Positions 18,237 to 28,244 of a stretch of DNA of 64,000 nucleotides are shown in pieces (within the stretch, counting starts at the first letter, position 1; every line of letters begins with the position of its first letter). Below the pieces are notes generated by a model. The model was not told the origin of the DNA and made no database searches. It saw only the letters and a program-made list of their open reading frames with translations. The translations under genes were made by a program, and so were the position numbers. This DNA is from Agarophyton chilense (Eukaryota; Rhodophyta; Florideophyceae; Gracilariales; Gracilariaceae), in NCBI GenBank assembly GCA_030374765.1, contig JARGXX010000016.1:1-64000 (forward strand). Direction: 5' to 3'.

Positions 18237-20939
18237 GTGTCACTCAAGAGAGGAAGATCCCGAACACCTTCGTGGTGTCTCCGCTCCAAGCGTTGTCCTA
18301 CAACCCCCGGGCTGGTCATACTACAAAAACATTCGAGGTTAGCACATCGACACCTCAACTTGATGGCCAACGGGATTGTCGACAACATCCCAAAGCAACC
18401 CTTTAAGGTGTGTCTCAGTAACTTCAGCAGTCACGACGTGAAGTTGCCGAAAAATACCAATGTTGGCATCGCACTACCCGCACCACAAGGGGTCTTCACC
18501 GTAGCTCACACTGATCTCGGCGAGGTCGCCTTCGATAAGGAAGGGGGGTGCGCAAATGCGTCCACAACCACAAAGGTATCGATAAATACCAACTTCGAAG
18601 CAAAGATAACCGATAAGGCATCGGTAGACCAAGAAAAGGAACCTGACCCTGAAATGCAATGGAAAGTTACAGTCCAGATCGGTGAAGATAATGGGGAACT
18701 GCGGGGCCGTATTCTCGACCTTCTGGAGGAGTTCGAAACCATGTGGTCAGGCCATCTGGGCCAAATTAAGGCCACACAGCATCGCATCGAGCTCCTCCCT
18801 AACTCGAAGCCGTTTTATCAGCAACCATACCGTACAGGTCCGAATGCGAGAGAAGTAGAACTCAAAGAAGTGGAGCGAATGCTCCAAGAAGGTGTAATTG
18901 AACCAGCCAACTCAGATTGGGCTAGTCCCGTGGTTCTGGTTCAGAAGAAAGAGGATAACCGTATGAGGTTCTGTGTGGACTATAGGAGGCTCAATAGAGT
19001 GACCGTCAGGGACTCGTACCCGATACCTAGAATGGATGAGTGCATCGACTCCTTGGGAGATGCGCAGATATTTACCACGTTGGATGCCAATTGTGGTTAT
19101 TGGCAGGTACCTGTAGGTGAGGAAGATCGAGACAAAACGACCTTCACTTGCCATGCAGGTTTGTTTCGCTTCACGCGGATGCCATTCGGGTTGCGTAATG
19201 CTCCAGCCACCTTTCAAAGGGCGCTGGACATAATCCTTTCGAAGGTTAAATGGACAACCGCCTTGGTATACATCGATGATGCAATCATCTATTCCAGATC
19301 AGTTAAAGAGCATTTTGCTCACCTACGCACCATACTAACCCTTTTAGCTGAGGCGGGGGTGACGCTGAAGCTACGCAAATGCGTCTTCTTTACCAGAACG
19401 GTTGAATACCTGGGCCACATCATAGGCCCTGGTACCCTAGAGGTTGCGCCGAGCAACATTAGAGCCGTACAGGAGGTCAAGTTGCCACGATCCCAGACAG
19501 ACGTACGATCCTTTATAGGTTTACGTAACGTCTATCGTCGCTTCGTGAAGGGATTCGCGAAAATAGCGGCTCCCCTCAACAAGAAGCTCCAGAAAGGTGA
19601 CCCTGAACGGTTTGAGAATCTATCGAACGACGAAATGGAGACCTTTGAAGAATTGAAACGAGCGCTGTTGTCGCCGCCAATCGTAGCGTTACCGAAAACA
19701 GGTCTACCGTACAAGCTGGATACAGATGCATCCCATGCGCAAATTGGTTTTTGTCTCATGCAGGAGCAGCACAACGGAGACAAATTATGTATGGGGTACT
19801 GTAGCCGCACTATGAATGAGGCGGAGCAGAACTACACGATAACCGAGAAGGAATGTCTAGAAGTAGTGTGGAGCATGTTGATGCTCCGTCCATACCTTAA
19901 TGGTGAGCGCTTTACGTTGCGCACGGACCATGACGCCTTAAGGTGGATCCTTGGACTCGCATATGCGTCTGGTAAACTTTTCCGTTGGAGGTTGAGACTG
20001 TCGGAGTTTGAATACGACGTACAGTACCGTCCAGGTATCAAGCACAACATAGCTGATGCTATGTCACGCTTAAACACCTCAGGGTTAGAGACAGAACCTG
20101 TGGACCATGATATCCCTTTCTTTTTGGTGTCATCAATCCAAAATGGTACCGGCGAACACCTACAAGGTTGTTGGGACTTACTTGAAGAAGGTGCCTTGCG
20201 GAACACCGACATGGCAACGCAGATTCTGACCCTAGAGGAAACGAACGTCATGCCCGTAACCCGAGAGGAATTTCTACGAGGACAGGCCCAGGATGCGTAC
20301 TGCAGAACCCTGGCTGACCAAAGTGGTTTCAAAGGATCACCATTCGATGTGGACCACAATGGGTGCATCGTGAGAAGGTTAACCTTGGATGGTAGCCTTC
20401 AAAAGGTGGTTCCGAAGGCGCGGCGCCCGAAAGTCTTGTATCTCGCGCACTACCCGCGACAATCGGGACACCCCGGTGCCACCAAGATGTATTACACCTT
20501 GAGGCAACAGTTCTATTGGCCTCATATGGCCCATGCTGTCTATACCTTTGTAGATCAATGCGAATCTTGTGTTCGTACCCGCGGTGGTATTCGAATGCAT
20601 CGAAAGTATCTCAAGCTGTTTCCAGCAGCGGGTCCACTGGAGTTTGTTGCGATAGACCTTCTAAGACCACTTCCCAAGACCAAGACTGGATATCAGCACA
20701 TTCTAGTGATCACCGACAGGTTCTCGAAGCTCACGAGAGCGATACCTTTAAAGGAGACGAAGTCAACAACGCTGGCGATCGCGTTCCTCAACAATTGGGT
20801 CTACCCGTATGGTGCACCACTGTACCTACTCACCCATAATGGTTCAAACCTGGCATCGAAGTTCTTCAAAGCAGTCTGTAACCTCTTGGGTATCGAGCCC
20901 TATTTCCCTACTGCCTACCACCCGCAGACGAACGGATAG
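18237..20939 (+). CDS. RT-RNase H-integrase part of the Gypsy element
   Basis: Reverse transcriptase with FCVDYRRLNRVT, LRNAPATFQRALD and the catalytic YIDD box. RNase H follows with KLDTDASHAQIGF and the ITEKECLEVVW segment. The integrase has an HHCC zinc finger (GHPGATKMYYTLRQQFYWP, CESC) and core motifs around AIDLL and YHPQTNG. The assignment to Ty3/Gypsy is secure. Confidence 0.9.
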   Translation: MSLKRGRSRTPSWCLRSKRCPTTPGLVILQKHSRLAHRHLNLMANGIVDNIPKQPFKVCLSNFSSHDVKLPKNTNVGIALPAPQGVFTVAHTDLGEVAFDKEGGCANASTTTKVSINTNFEAKITDKASVDQEKEPDPEMQWKVTVQIGEDNGELRGRILDLLEEFETMWSGHLGQIKATQHRIELLPNSKPFYQQPYRTGPNAREVELKEVERMLQEGVIEPANSDWASPVVLVQKKEDNRMRFCVDYRRLNRVTVRDSYPIPRMDECIDSLGDAQIFTTLDANCGYWQVPVGEEDRDKTTFTCHAGLFRFTRMPFGLRNAPATFQRALDIILSKVKWTTALVYIDDAIIYSRSVKEHFAHLRTILTLLAEAGVTLKLRKCVFFTRTVEYLGHIIGPGTLEVAPSNIRAVQEVKLPRSQTDVRSFIGLRNVYRRFVKGFAKIAAPLNKKLQKGDPERFENLSNDEMETFEELKRALLSPPIVALPKTGLPYKLDTDASHAQIGFCLMQEQHNGDKLCMGYCSRTMNEAEQNYTITEKECLEVVWSMLMLRPYLNGERFTLRTDHDALRWILGLAYASGKLFRWRLRLSEFEYDVQYRPGIKHNIADAMSRLNTSGLETEPVDHDIPFFLVSSIQNGTGEHLQGCWDLLEEGALRNTDMATQILTLEETNVMPVTREEFLRGQAQDAYCRTLADQSGFKGSPFDVDHNGCIVRRLTLDGSLQKVVPKARRPKVLYLAHYPRQSGHPGATKMYYTLRQQFYWPHMAHAVYTFVDQCESCVRTRGGIRMHRKYLKLFPAAGPLEFVAIDLLRPLPKTKTGYQHILVITDRFSKLTRAIPLKETKSTTLAIAFLNNWVYPYGAPLYLLTHNGSNLASKFFKAVCNLLGIEPYFPTAYHPQTNG

Positions 20940-21188
20940 GTAGAGCGCTTTAACCACACATTGGTATCAAGGCTACGAACCTATACGGAACAGCACCAAA
21001 CTGGGTGCGATGAGCTGAAGAAACCGCTCAACTACTCCTATAACCTTCAGGTACACCGGTCAACACAGACCACTCCCTTTGATTTGGTTCTTTCGCGACA
21101 CTCCCTAGGTATTGTAGTGCAGGGAGATCATACCACCAGCACTGCAACTGGCGCACAGACCCTTGACCAGGTCAAGTGAAATACCCTT

Positions 21189-21977
21189 GTGAGGTTGTGG
21201 AGGGCTCTCAAACATGCAGAGAGCCGCCTCACTGCAGCCCAGAAGCGGTACAAGGCCGACTACGACCGTAGGGTAACCAAAGTGGTCTCCGTATCTTCGG
21301 GACAATATGTCTACATAGACAACCCACCTTCAGGTAAAAGACCACGACCGGGTGATGAAGCGGACGATGAAGCTATTGATAGAGATATCAATTCGAAGCT
21401 TCTACCCAAATCAGTGGGATCTTATAAGGTAATGAACGCATCAGACCACACCGTTACGGTTGACCAAGATGGAATACCGAATACGATATCAATTGACCGT
21501 ATTACGGTAGCACCTGAAACGGTTCAACATCGCATTGAGGTAGTCACCGCAGCCCCAGAGCCCAGAGCGGTAGCTCTGCGCACTCGACCTTCCGAGGACC
21601 CCACCCCAATTGAGGTGAATGATGAACTACAGCGGGATGATCCGGATTACACCCCTCTAACAGGGACGGAAATGGAACCTCACACGGTAACAGCGGAAGC
21701 TCCCGACCCGGCTCCCACGCACGAAGCTCCAAACTCGGAACATATGAACCCTCGAGGTGGCGTTCCCCCGAAAGATCAGGACCAAACCTTAGAGGAATTT
21801 TCCGTTGACCGTCTTGTGAACCACACCCGAACCTATAACGGTCTGAAGTACACCGTCAGATGGTACGGCTGGGGCTCAGAAGGGGACACCCTCGAACCCC
21901 CTGCCGCAATACCCCCACACTTCCGTATCAGGTATTGGCGCCGTCGCAAGGAGCCGATGCCTGCAGACGGCGGCTAA
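21189..21977 (+). CDS. integrase C-terminal and chromodomain-like part of the Gypsy element
   Basis: The first part resembles the integrase C-terminal region (YKADYDRRV). The last ~60 residues (VDRLVNHTRTYNGLKYTVRW, then WGSEGDTLEPP) fit a chromodomain-like module, which in this group targets insertion to chromatin marks. Confidence 0.7.
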   Translation: MRLWRALKHAESRLTAAQKRYKADYDRRVTKVVSVSSGQYVYIDNPPSGKRPRPGDEADDEAIDRDINSKLLPKSVGSYKVMNASDHTVTVDQDGIPNTISIDRITVAPETVQHRIEVVTAAPEPRAVALRTRPSEDPTPIEVNDELQRDDPDYTPLTGTEMEPHTVTAEAPDPAPTHEAPNSEHMNPRGGVPPKDQDQTLEEFSVDRLVNHTRTYNGLKYTVRWYGWGSEGDTLEPPAAIPPHFRIRYWRRRKEPMPADGG

Positions 21978-23188
21978 CCTTAGACCTTGGTGGTACTCAG
22001 GCCTAAGGAAGGGGGAGAAAAGACGTCGTTTTCCGCAGAAGGTGGACGCATAGGCGTGTAGGATTACCTACAAGGGAGGACACGAAAGAAAAACCAAATA
22101 TAACAGTAGAAGAGACAAGAAGAGACAGCAATTTACTTGAAGAAGGAGACACTAAGGAAGTCAAGTGGCAGGCGGCCGCCACAAGAAGCTCATTTGTTAT
22201 ATCGACGCAAGCTCAGGCCCAACAGGTGACACGAATCAATCCTTAAAAGGTAGAAGAACCCTGAAAGGTCGAGAAGCCAGGAAACCTTCAAGGAACGCCA
22301 ACTTGGTTAAACGGTGGGCTATGAGGAAGCAGAATCGCAAGCACGAAGGGGCCCACAACCGAAAAGGTGTCCGCGAGCGCGCTATTGACACTGCATCGTC
22401 CTCATGACAGTCCCTACCTGAATGGTTGTCGCTTTATTCGTGCGCCGCCGTCGTTGCTCGCACTCCCCAACCGACACTGGCACCGAGTTCTGAACCTCAA
22501 GGGATCGCGCGTCGCGCACCGTGAGCAACAACCGGCGGATGCCACTCCGATGCCCGCGCCGCTGTCGCTCGCTATACCTTTATGGTTTGCTGGAAGGAGG
22601 CACGGGGCGTGTCTCACGGGTAGGAAGGAGGTCTGTCGTATAGTGGCAGAAGGGCTGACCTTTGAGGTTGTCAATATACTGCACTGACCTTGTAGGTGAT
22701 GGATGCGAGGGATCATCGGCCATGCAGCTTCAGGCGAGCTACCATCTACTTGTTGTCAGCCACGTGTAGTGTTGAAATGTACCTTCTGGTTGAGTAATTG
22801 TTAGTACTTGTAATTGTAATTATATTTATTTTAGTACAGTAGTGGAGTGGCCACCTGGCACTGTAGCCAGTGCTGGACAGGTCTCTGACACTAGGTCAGA
22901 GACCGTGCCCTGCTGGCACCTCCCGGGTGATCTGGAGAGTGCAGTCCACTTCATATAGGGAACTGCACCTCCTCCATCCTAACCTGATAAAGACAGGCAC
23001 CACTTGGGTCACGACTATACCTTTTGGTTCATTGTTTCTCAACTACCACACAGGCTTTCCCGCGCGTCGACGCCTACCATCGTTCACCTACAAGGTATAG
23101 GCTACTTGCCCCGCCGCTTGCCCCTGCGGGTTTCTGCGGTGCCCTGTTACTATCGAGGTTTACTACGTCTACCTTCTAAGGTTGAGCG

Positions 23189-24418
23189 TCACCACGCTCC
23201 CGAGACAAGACAGTAGCATACCCCAGAGATGGTTGTACGACAATTTTCAGGTTCCTTATCAAGAGCAGTGTATTTTGGAACTCCAATTTTAATCCATTTC
23301 CGTCCAAGTCCATACCAACGTGACATTTTTTCGACCACGCACAAAGTGTGTGACGGAGTCAAGAAAGCTTTCCGATGGTCATTTATAGATTTCAAAAACT
23401 CAGAAACGCATGACCATTTGCATTCATCTGATTTTTAGTCGTTTTAAAAAAGCCACTGAAATCGATAAAGTGACGTATATGTTCGAAACGATTGCGTGAC
23501 ATGATGTTTCTCAGCTGCAGAGATTCAAAATGTTTAGAAAACGTGTCTTTAGACCAAATTGATCTTCTATTTGAAAACTCAAATCGTGTCATTAACACAT
23601 CAAACCGAAAAAATTAAAAAAGTCAATTTCTGGAGTCTGTTTAAAGCTTTTTTCTTTCAGCCGAGAGATAGTAGATCGAACTAGGTTTTCCAAATGAGCT
23701 ACAAGAAATATCCACAAGAAGAAATCATATGTAGAGATTCCCGAGGCGGCATTAATGGCAGAGATGAAATTTCCAACAGGTCCCGTGGCTCTCCGTTGAT
23801 GCATTTGCACTGGAACATTCAGAGTCAAGAATACACTTTCCGGTAACCATTTTGTTGAATGAACTTCCACAAAGCTGTCTTGCGTGGCACTGTTTGTCAC
23901 ATTAGAAAGGCTTAAAGGATTCATTGTGTGACTATCATCACCCTCAGTGACAGTAGACTGCTATACTTTTTTCGAAACGTCTTTAGAAATAGAAGCACGA
24001 TTTATCTCCACGTTCGGATTGATGCCTTCTTGAGCAGTTTCTGAAACCGTGACATGAACCCCGCTTAAACATTAAAAAGTGTGGGAGTGCATTTTTTCTT
24101 GTGACCAGGTAGATCAAAGTTTATAATGAAAAAAGTGTGTCTCCGAGTATTTTTGACAACAACATCTACTTTTGTTACACAGTTTCTGACCAGTTTCGTC
24201 TTCCATTGAGCGTCAAAGAAGCGTTCACAGTCGTTCCCTGATATAACGAGACGCGCGCGGGCATTTACTCTGTTACCTACTACACGACGAGGATCCATAG
24301 ATGATGACATATTTGATAAATTATGAAAGAATGAAGTGAAGATGATGTTGTTTACAGGTTGTGGACGATCATTCGTGATCTTTGAGGTTGACGCCAGAGA
24401 AGAAGAGAGTGTTGACAA
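23189..24418 (-). mobile_element. piggyBac-type DNA transposon remnant
   Basis: Four minus-strand ORF pieces in transposase order. 24065-24418 is an N-terminal barrel-like part (RRVVGNRVNARARLVISGND). 23592-23924 is helical. 23392-23598 holds RFEFSNRRSIWSKDTFSKHF and MSRNRFEHIRHFIDFSG, the hallmark of the piggyBac DDE_Tnp_1_7 N-terminal half. 23189-23395 holds VVEKMSRWYG, then PKYTALDKEPENC, matching the DE-M-S...KP...G block of protist piggyBac transposases; the expected acidic Asp of DE is replaced (VEKMS). The last third of the transposase is missing next to the retroelement. The frame is broken at least three times, so it is not autonomous. Confidence 0.7.
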
Positions 24419-24481
24419 CGTCTAGGCACAAAAATTTAAGAAAATTGACAAAGTTTGCAAAAATTATCGATGTTGTAATTT

Positions 24482-24687
24482 TGGCCTCATATGAGGCCAG
24501 TGGTGGTATAGACACTAGTAATGCATACTTCAAATGCTGAGGCCATCAAAGGAATAGTGTTTGGCAATTTGTTCCGGTTATGCGGAGCTTACAGATTACA
24601 TTTATTGCTTAGTTACAAAGAAATAAAAATGGCCTCATATGAGGCCAATTGACCTCACATGAGGCCATCGGTCGTATAGACACTAGG
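24482..24687. repeat. palindromic GGCCTCATATGAGGCC repeats with flanking direct repeats
   Basis: The perfect 16-bp palindrome GGCCTCATATGAGGCC occurs at ~24482 and ~24631, with a degenerate copy (GACCTCACATGAGGCC) at ~24650. On the minus strand each block follows the same lead CTAGTGTCTATAC. These look like terminal or subterminal repeats of a DNA transposon, probably the piggyBac remnant next door, or a small non-autonomous relative. They lie directly against the truncated 3' end of the SPFH gene. Confidence 0.75.
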
Positions 24688-24689
24688 TC

Positions 24690-25529
24690 TCACATGGCGC
24701 TTGCAATCGCTTCGCTCCGTTCAGAGATGGCATGAGCTTCGCCAATCGCTTGATTCACCATGTCAACTTGTCGTGCTTGTGCACCTTTCATTTGCAACTG
24801 CATCTCGGCTTCCGCGCGATTCACCATGATTTCACACTGCGTTTCGGCGGCTCGAACTTCTTCCCGACGTTGTCGGTCTGCTGCGGCGGCGTTCTCAAGC
24901 GAGATTCTAAGATCTTCTGGTAGCTCCACTTGCTTGATTTCAAAGCGAGTGCAACGAACACCCCACGCTCTCAAAGCTGTGTTGATAATATCTTCGATAA
25001 CTTGGTCCAGATGATATCGTTCTGTACATGCTTGTTCAACCGACAACTTGTTAAAATCTCTCTTGATAGAGCTTTGTACAAGCATGATGATGGCATGATA
25101 AGGGTTGTCAATCTCGTACGATGCAGATACTGGATCATCCACCCGAACAAATAACAGAGCATTCACGTGAATTGGCACTTTCTCACCAGTGAAACATTGC
25201 TGCCAAGCAATAGGCATGCTAGCCTCTTTGAGCGAGTATCGGAACGCAATATGATCCATGCAAGGAATGAGTGTATTTCTTCCAGCATTAAGCTTTCGAT
25301 GAAACCTACCGCCCTTCTCAACGATAAACGCATCGTTCTGAGGAACTTTGACGCTAAACTTGGTCGGCGGCGGAACAAGATTCAATGGATTTGGTCCTAG
25401 ATATATTTCCTCCGAATCAAAAGGTCCCGCTGCACAATACGCTTCAATGGCTTCGTCTTCCTCTCCTTCCTCCTCTTCCTTCTGCTGTTCTTTTCGCTTA
25501 TCCCAGAACTTCTTAGTGACAAACGCCAA
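24690..25529 (-). CDS. stomatin-like SPFH (Band 7) protein, 3'-truncated or spliced
   Basis: About 279 aa. Upstream of the listed frame start, which is TTG, lies a hydrophobic segment (IFTTAAALAGTAALAF) in the same phase, so the protein probably has an N-terminal membrane anchor. The SPFH domain covers ~55-210 (KVPQNDAFIVEKGGRF; PIHVNALLFVRVDDP; LPEDLRISLENAAAADRQRR). A coiled-coil tail (EVRAAETQCEIMVNRAEAEM) follows. This matches stomatin-like membrane scaffold proteins such as SLP2. The protein ends abruptly at AISERSEAIASAM, where relatives continue for ~50-80 aa (AVxLRVAEQY region). The sequence there reads GTGAGA, which fits a splice donor, and transposon repeats begin at once. Either an intron holds the repeats or the 3' end was lost. 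Confidence 0.75.
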   Translation of the reverse strand: MAFVTKKFWDKRKEQQKEEEEGEEDEAIEAYCAAGPFDSEEIYLGPNPLNLVPPPTKFSVKVPQNDAFIVEKGGRFHRKLNAGRNTLIPCMDHIAFRYSLKEASMPIAWQQCFTGEKVPIHVNALLFVRVDDPVSASYEIDNPYHAIIMLVQSSIKRDFNKLSVEQACTERYHLDQVIEDIINTALRAWGVRCTRFEIKQVELPEDLRISLENAAAADRQRREEVRAAETQCEIMVNRAEAEMQLQMKGAQARQVDMVNQAIGEAHAISERSEAIASAM

Positions 25530-25586
25530 GGCTGCAGTTCCGGCAAGAGCGGCAGCCGTCGTAAATATTTTACTCTTTCTTTTCGG

Positions 25587-26153
25587 TTAGTTTGCAGTGA
25601 CAGCCTCAAGCACCTTGCTGTTGGCAAACTTTTTGAGCAGACCACGACCTCCAGCTAACAAATCATCTCCGTCTTCTTCCTCGTTTTCGTCTTGTTGCTC
25701 TTGGGGCTTTTCGCCAGTGGCCTCATTCTCCCCATTTCGTTGCTCAGACGGTCTTGAACGTGCCGAGTGTGGTCGACGTGCGCGTTGGTAGTGAGAGGCA
25801 GCCTGCTCGTCGTCATGGGTCTCTGTGGGCTGAGCATATTCGACAGGCGAGCTATTGAGGGGATGTGGTACAGGATCGTGGAGATAGTCATCATCCACAT
25901 AGCCGCCAGAAGCCGTTTGCTGTCTAACACGCTGGTACTTGGCATTCCGTGAAGATTGTTGTTCAGAGATGGCATCAGCAGCGACTCCCAGCGCAGAATC
26001 CCTGCGACTGTTTCGTTGTTCCTCTTCTCGACGCGCCTTTTCGGCTAGATAGTTCCCATCTTCTTCGAGACGACGCTGCGCTCGGCGGCGACGGTGACGC
26101 TGATCAAACCGGCCACGCCCGAGCAGGCGGAGGAGGTGCATGGGACAGTCCAT
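25587..26153 (-). CDS. charged low-complexity protein upstream of the SPFH gene
   Basis: 188 aa, very rich in Arg, Glu and Gln. A basic amphipathic segment (RRRRAQRRLEEDGNYLAEKARREEEQRN) lies at ~20-48 and an acidic EEEDGDD run near the end. It is in the same phase as the SPFH frame, separated by one stop and a ~57-bp open gap. It could be the 5' part of the same gene joined by a small intron containing CTAAC, or a separate upstream gene. An ATG starts it at 26153. A possible earlier exon with MSDAAFLANVVKDRW lies at ~26110-26190. No domain was recognised. Confidence 0.45.
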   Translation of the reverse strand: MDCPMHLLRLLGRGRFDQRHRRRRAQRRLEEDGNYLAEKARREEEQRNSRRDSALGVAADAISEQQSSRNAKYQRVRQQTASGGYVDDDYLHDPVPHPLNSSPVEYAQPTETHDDEQAASHYQRARRPHSARSRPSEQRNGENEATGEKPQEQQDENEEEDGDDLLAGGRGLLKKFANSKVLEAVTAN

Positions 26154-26383
26154 CTATCTTTAACGACGTTGGCCAAGAATGCAGCATCACTCATCTTAAA
26201 CTGGCTTACTATCTTCTCATGTTCTTCGTACACTATTTCTTTGGGGTACACTGCCCTAGACGTATTCGCCTACCAACAAGTTCCAGTCACCACGCCAGAG
26301 ACGATACCCGGCTTTGATCGAATACGAATGAATGCGCCAACGTCCACCCGTGGCAATCACCAGATGGTACACGAACACTGCGT

Positions 26384-27613
26384 CTATTGGGCTGTAGAAC
26401 GCTGTGACTGAATTAGTGACTCTTCACCGCTGTTTTTCACGTCTCGATATAGGTGGCCAATGACTCGAAGTAGTTTTGTTATATGCAGGCGAACCCAGTC
26501 GATATCAAAAGTGAAGTCTTCACGTTGCGCTATTGCTTGGATAGTACTCGTTAGCTCCGTGGCGAACAATTCCGTAAATTCAGGTATCATGTTTCGCAGC
26601 GTATATGCGGACACTCTAACGCGTTCCCGATTTCCGAACCTCTTTCTACCGTGTTTCCGTCTCGCTATTTTGGCTCCATTGAGAACCGATGTGTGCGCTA
26701 CAACGATTGACTTCTCCAAGACCCTGCTCATCGTATCGTCGTCCATTGTCGTACATGCGGTTGTAAAGTTAGTATCAACGAGTTTCCGCATATTCCCTTC
26801 AACGACTGTTGCAATGTTCGTTTTTAGTGCTTCATAAAAGGTATCCTCTGCACACTGCTTCCCACTCTGAAGAGAAAAAGAAAGACATCTTATAACGTAT
26901 TCTGACACGGCAGTCATGTGGATTGTCAATTGTTGCAGTAAAGCAGAGGATTCCTCTTCAAACCAAGACGAGAAAGGATCTTGGGATGAAACGAGGCAGT
27001 CAAACAACAGGAAAACGTTTAACTCTTCAGGAAAAACGGATTTCAACTCGAAATGTTTCCTTCCATTGCATCCAGGTATGTTCTTGAGTCCTGTGTAAAC
27101 GAGAATAGATGATGGGTATTCTCTCATAACATTAAAAAGACACGTCGCTCTCGAACCTGCTGGCAGTCGGGCTACAAACGAACAAATCCCCTTCCAATAT
27201 GAAATCGGGTTCATATTTATGCCACCAAATTGGTTTGGTGAAGCCATGATTCTAATTAGGGTTTCTTCCTTTAAGGACCTGACCGAAGCAGTTAAACGAC
27301 GTCTTTTCGAGCCACAAACTTGTGGAGTATGTGTCAATAAATCATCCATGATTCGTCGAATCCACTGTAGAACGTCCGGAATTGCAGCCTGAGCCTTCAA
27401 ATTCACCAGACTTCTCGGAAATGGAAAAATGAATCGTGCTTTCACTCGGTGACAAATTGCGCCTCTTCGCTGCCGGCTCGCGAGATGAAGTGTCGTGGAC
27501 CAAGTAAGGGGCTCTCTTTGTCTCGGGTTTCGATTGAACCTGACGAAAACCAAAAAACATTTGGTTTGAAGGTGCGGTTCCGGAGCGACTTTGACGAATT
27601 GTGGTGCTGCCAT
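26384..27613 (-). CDS. hypothetical protein, helical, unknown function
   Basis: About 409 aa if started at the ATG at 27613. The C-terminal ~290 residues look like a real helical protein (IPDVLQWIRRIMDDLLTHT; TFYEALKTNIATVVEGNMRK; IPEFTELFATELTSTIQAIA). The N-terminus is doubtful. An overlapping frame at 27342-27677 starts with a good ATG (MTTGARSVASDVIDGILDMV) and ends where the helical region begins, so the true gene may switch frames there through an intron or an error. No family was recognised. Confidence 0.5.
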   Translation of the reverse strand: MAAPQFVKVAPEPHLQTKCFLVFVRFNRNPRQREPLTWSTTLHLASRQRRGAICHRVKARFIFPFPRSLVNLKAQAAIPDVLQWIRRIMDDLLTHTPQVCGSKRRRLTASVRSLKEETLIRIMASPNQFGGINMNPISYWKGICSFVARLPAGSRATCLFNVMREYPSSILVYTGLKNIPGCNGRKHFELKSVFPEELNVFLLFDCLVSSQDPFSSWFEEESSALLQQLTIHMTAVSEYVIRCLSFSLQSGKQCAEDTFYEALKTNIATVVEGNMRKLVDTNFTTACTTMDDDTMSRVLEKSIVVAHTSVLNGAKIARRKHGRKRFGNRERVRVSAYTLRNMIPEFTELFATELTSTIQAIAQREDFTFDIDWVRLHITKLLRVIGHLYRDVKNSGEESLIQSQRSTAQ

Positions 27614-27677
27614 GAACGACCATATCCAAAATGCCGTCAATCACATCGCTTGCAACAGAACGTGCGCCTGTCGTCAT

Positions 27678-28244
27678 TTCTGGCTTCTTTGTATGACGTA
27701 AAATTACGTTGCGTCAATGGGAGGAGCTATACGGCGTGAAAATTTTATGCGCACGTCGCTTCCACCGAGATGGCGAACCGCAAAAGGTACAAGCACTCTC
27801 AAGACGGGAGCAAGCCGATATTTGGATGAACAGTGGAAAAACGAATGAATGAACGATAGATAGTCTGTTGTCCGCGTTCTCACCATCACAACGACGAGAG
27901 AAAGTTTCTCTCTGAGCAAGAAAGATGGTATTAATTGTGCCTAAACGAACGCACGAAATGCTCTGTTTTTCCAGCGTAAGAGTGTCTCCACCAGTGTGTC
28001 GAAGTTCCAACCCAACTGGGTCAGCCCCTTTCTTGCAAGCATGCCCCTCAGGGAAACTGTTCGACGTCAAAAGTGTCGGGAAATTTTGTAATGCGTCGTA
28101 ATGAAAAATTCTAGAACATACGCGCGCTTGCACCGGTTGTCATTTCTGCTCGTTTGGTGTTCTAGCTAGGAATACTGGTTTGCGTCGCAGGTGGGCATTC
28201 CCAAACCTTCACAGGCAACCCGCAATTGTGATCTGCGGTATCAA
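27678..28244. other. intergenic, no gene seen
   Basis: Stretch between the hypothetical gene at 26384 and the DUF218 gene, both minus strand. A 139-codon minus-strand frame here has no protein-like character. No RNA gene was recognised. Confidence 0.5.

Larger units (their letters stand above)
14260..23200 (+). mobile_element. decayed Ty3/Gypsy LTR retrotransposon, chromovirus type
   Basis: Parts in order: Gag-like (14858-15328), retropepsin-like DTG region (16728-17477), reverse transcriptase and RNase H and integrase (18237-20939), integrase tail with a chromodomain-like module (21189-21977), a purine-rich tract at ~22008-22020, and ~1.2 kb of 3' non-coding sequence. Protease before RT-RNase H-integrase with a terminal chromodomain is the chromovirus order. 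The copy is broken in several places. No matching long terminal repeats were found by eye, so both ends are approximate. The RT-integrase core is still largely open, so it is not very old. Confidence 0.85.

Noticed and set aside
14260-23200. Exact LTR and target-site duplication coordinates
   Set aside because: No convincing paired terminal repeats were found by eye, so boundaries are left approximate.
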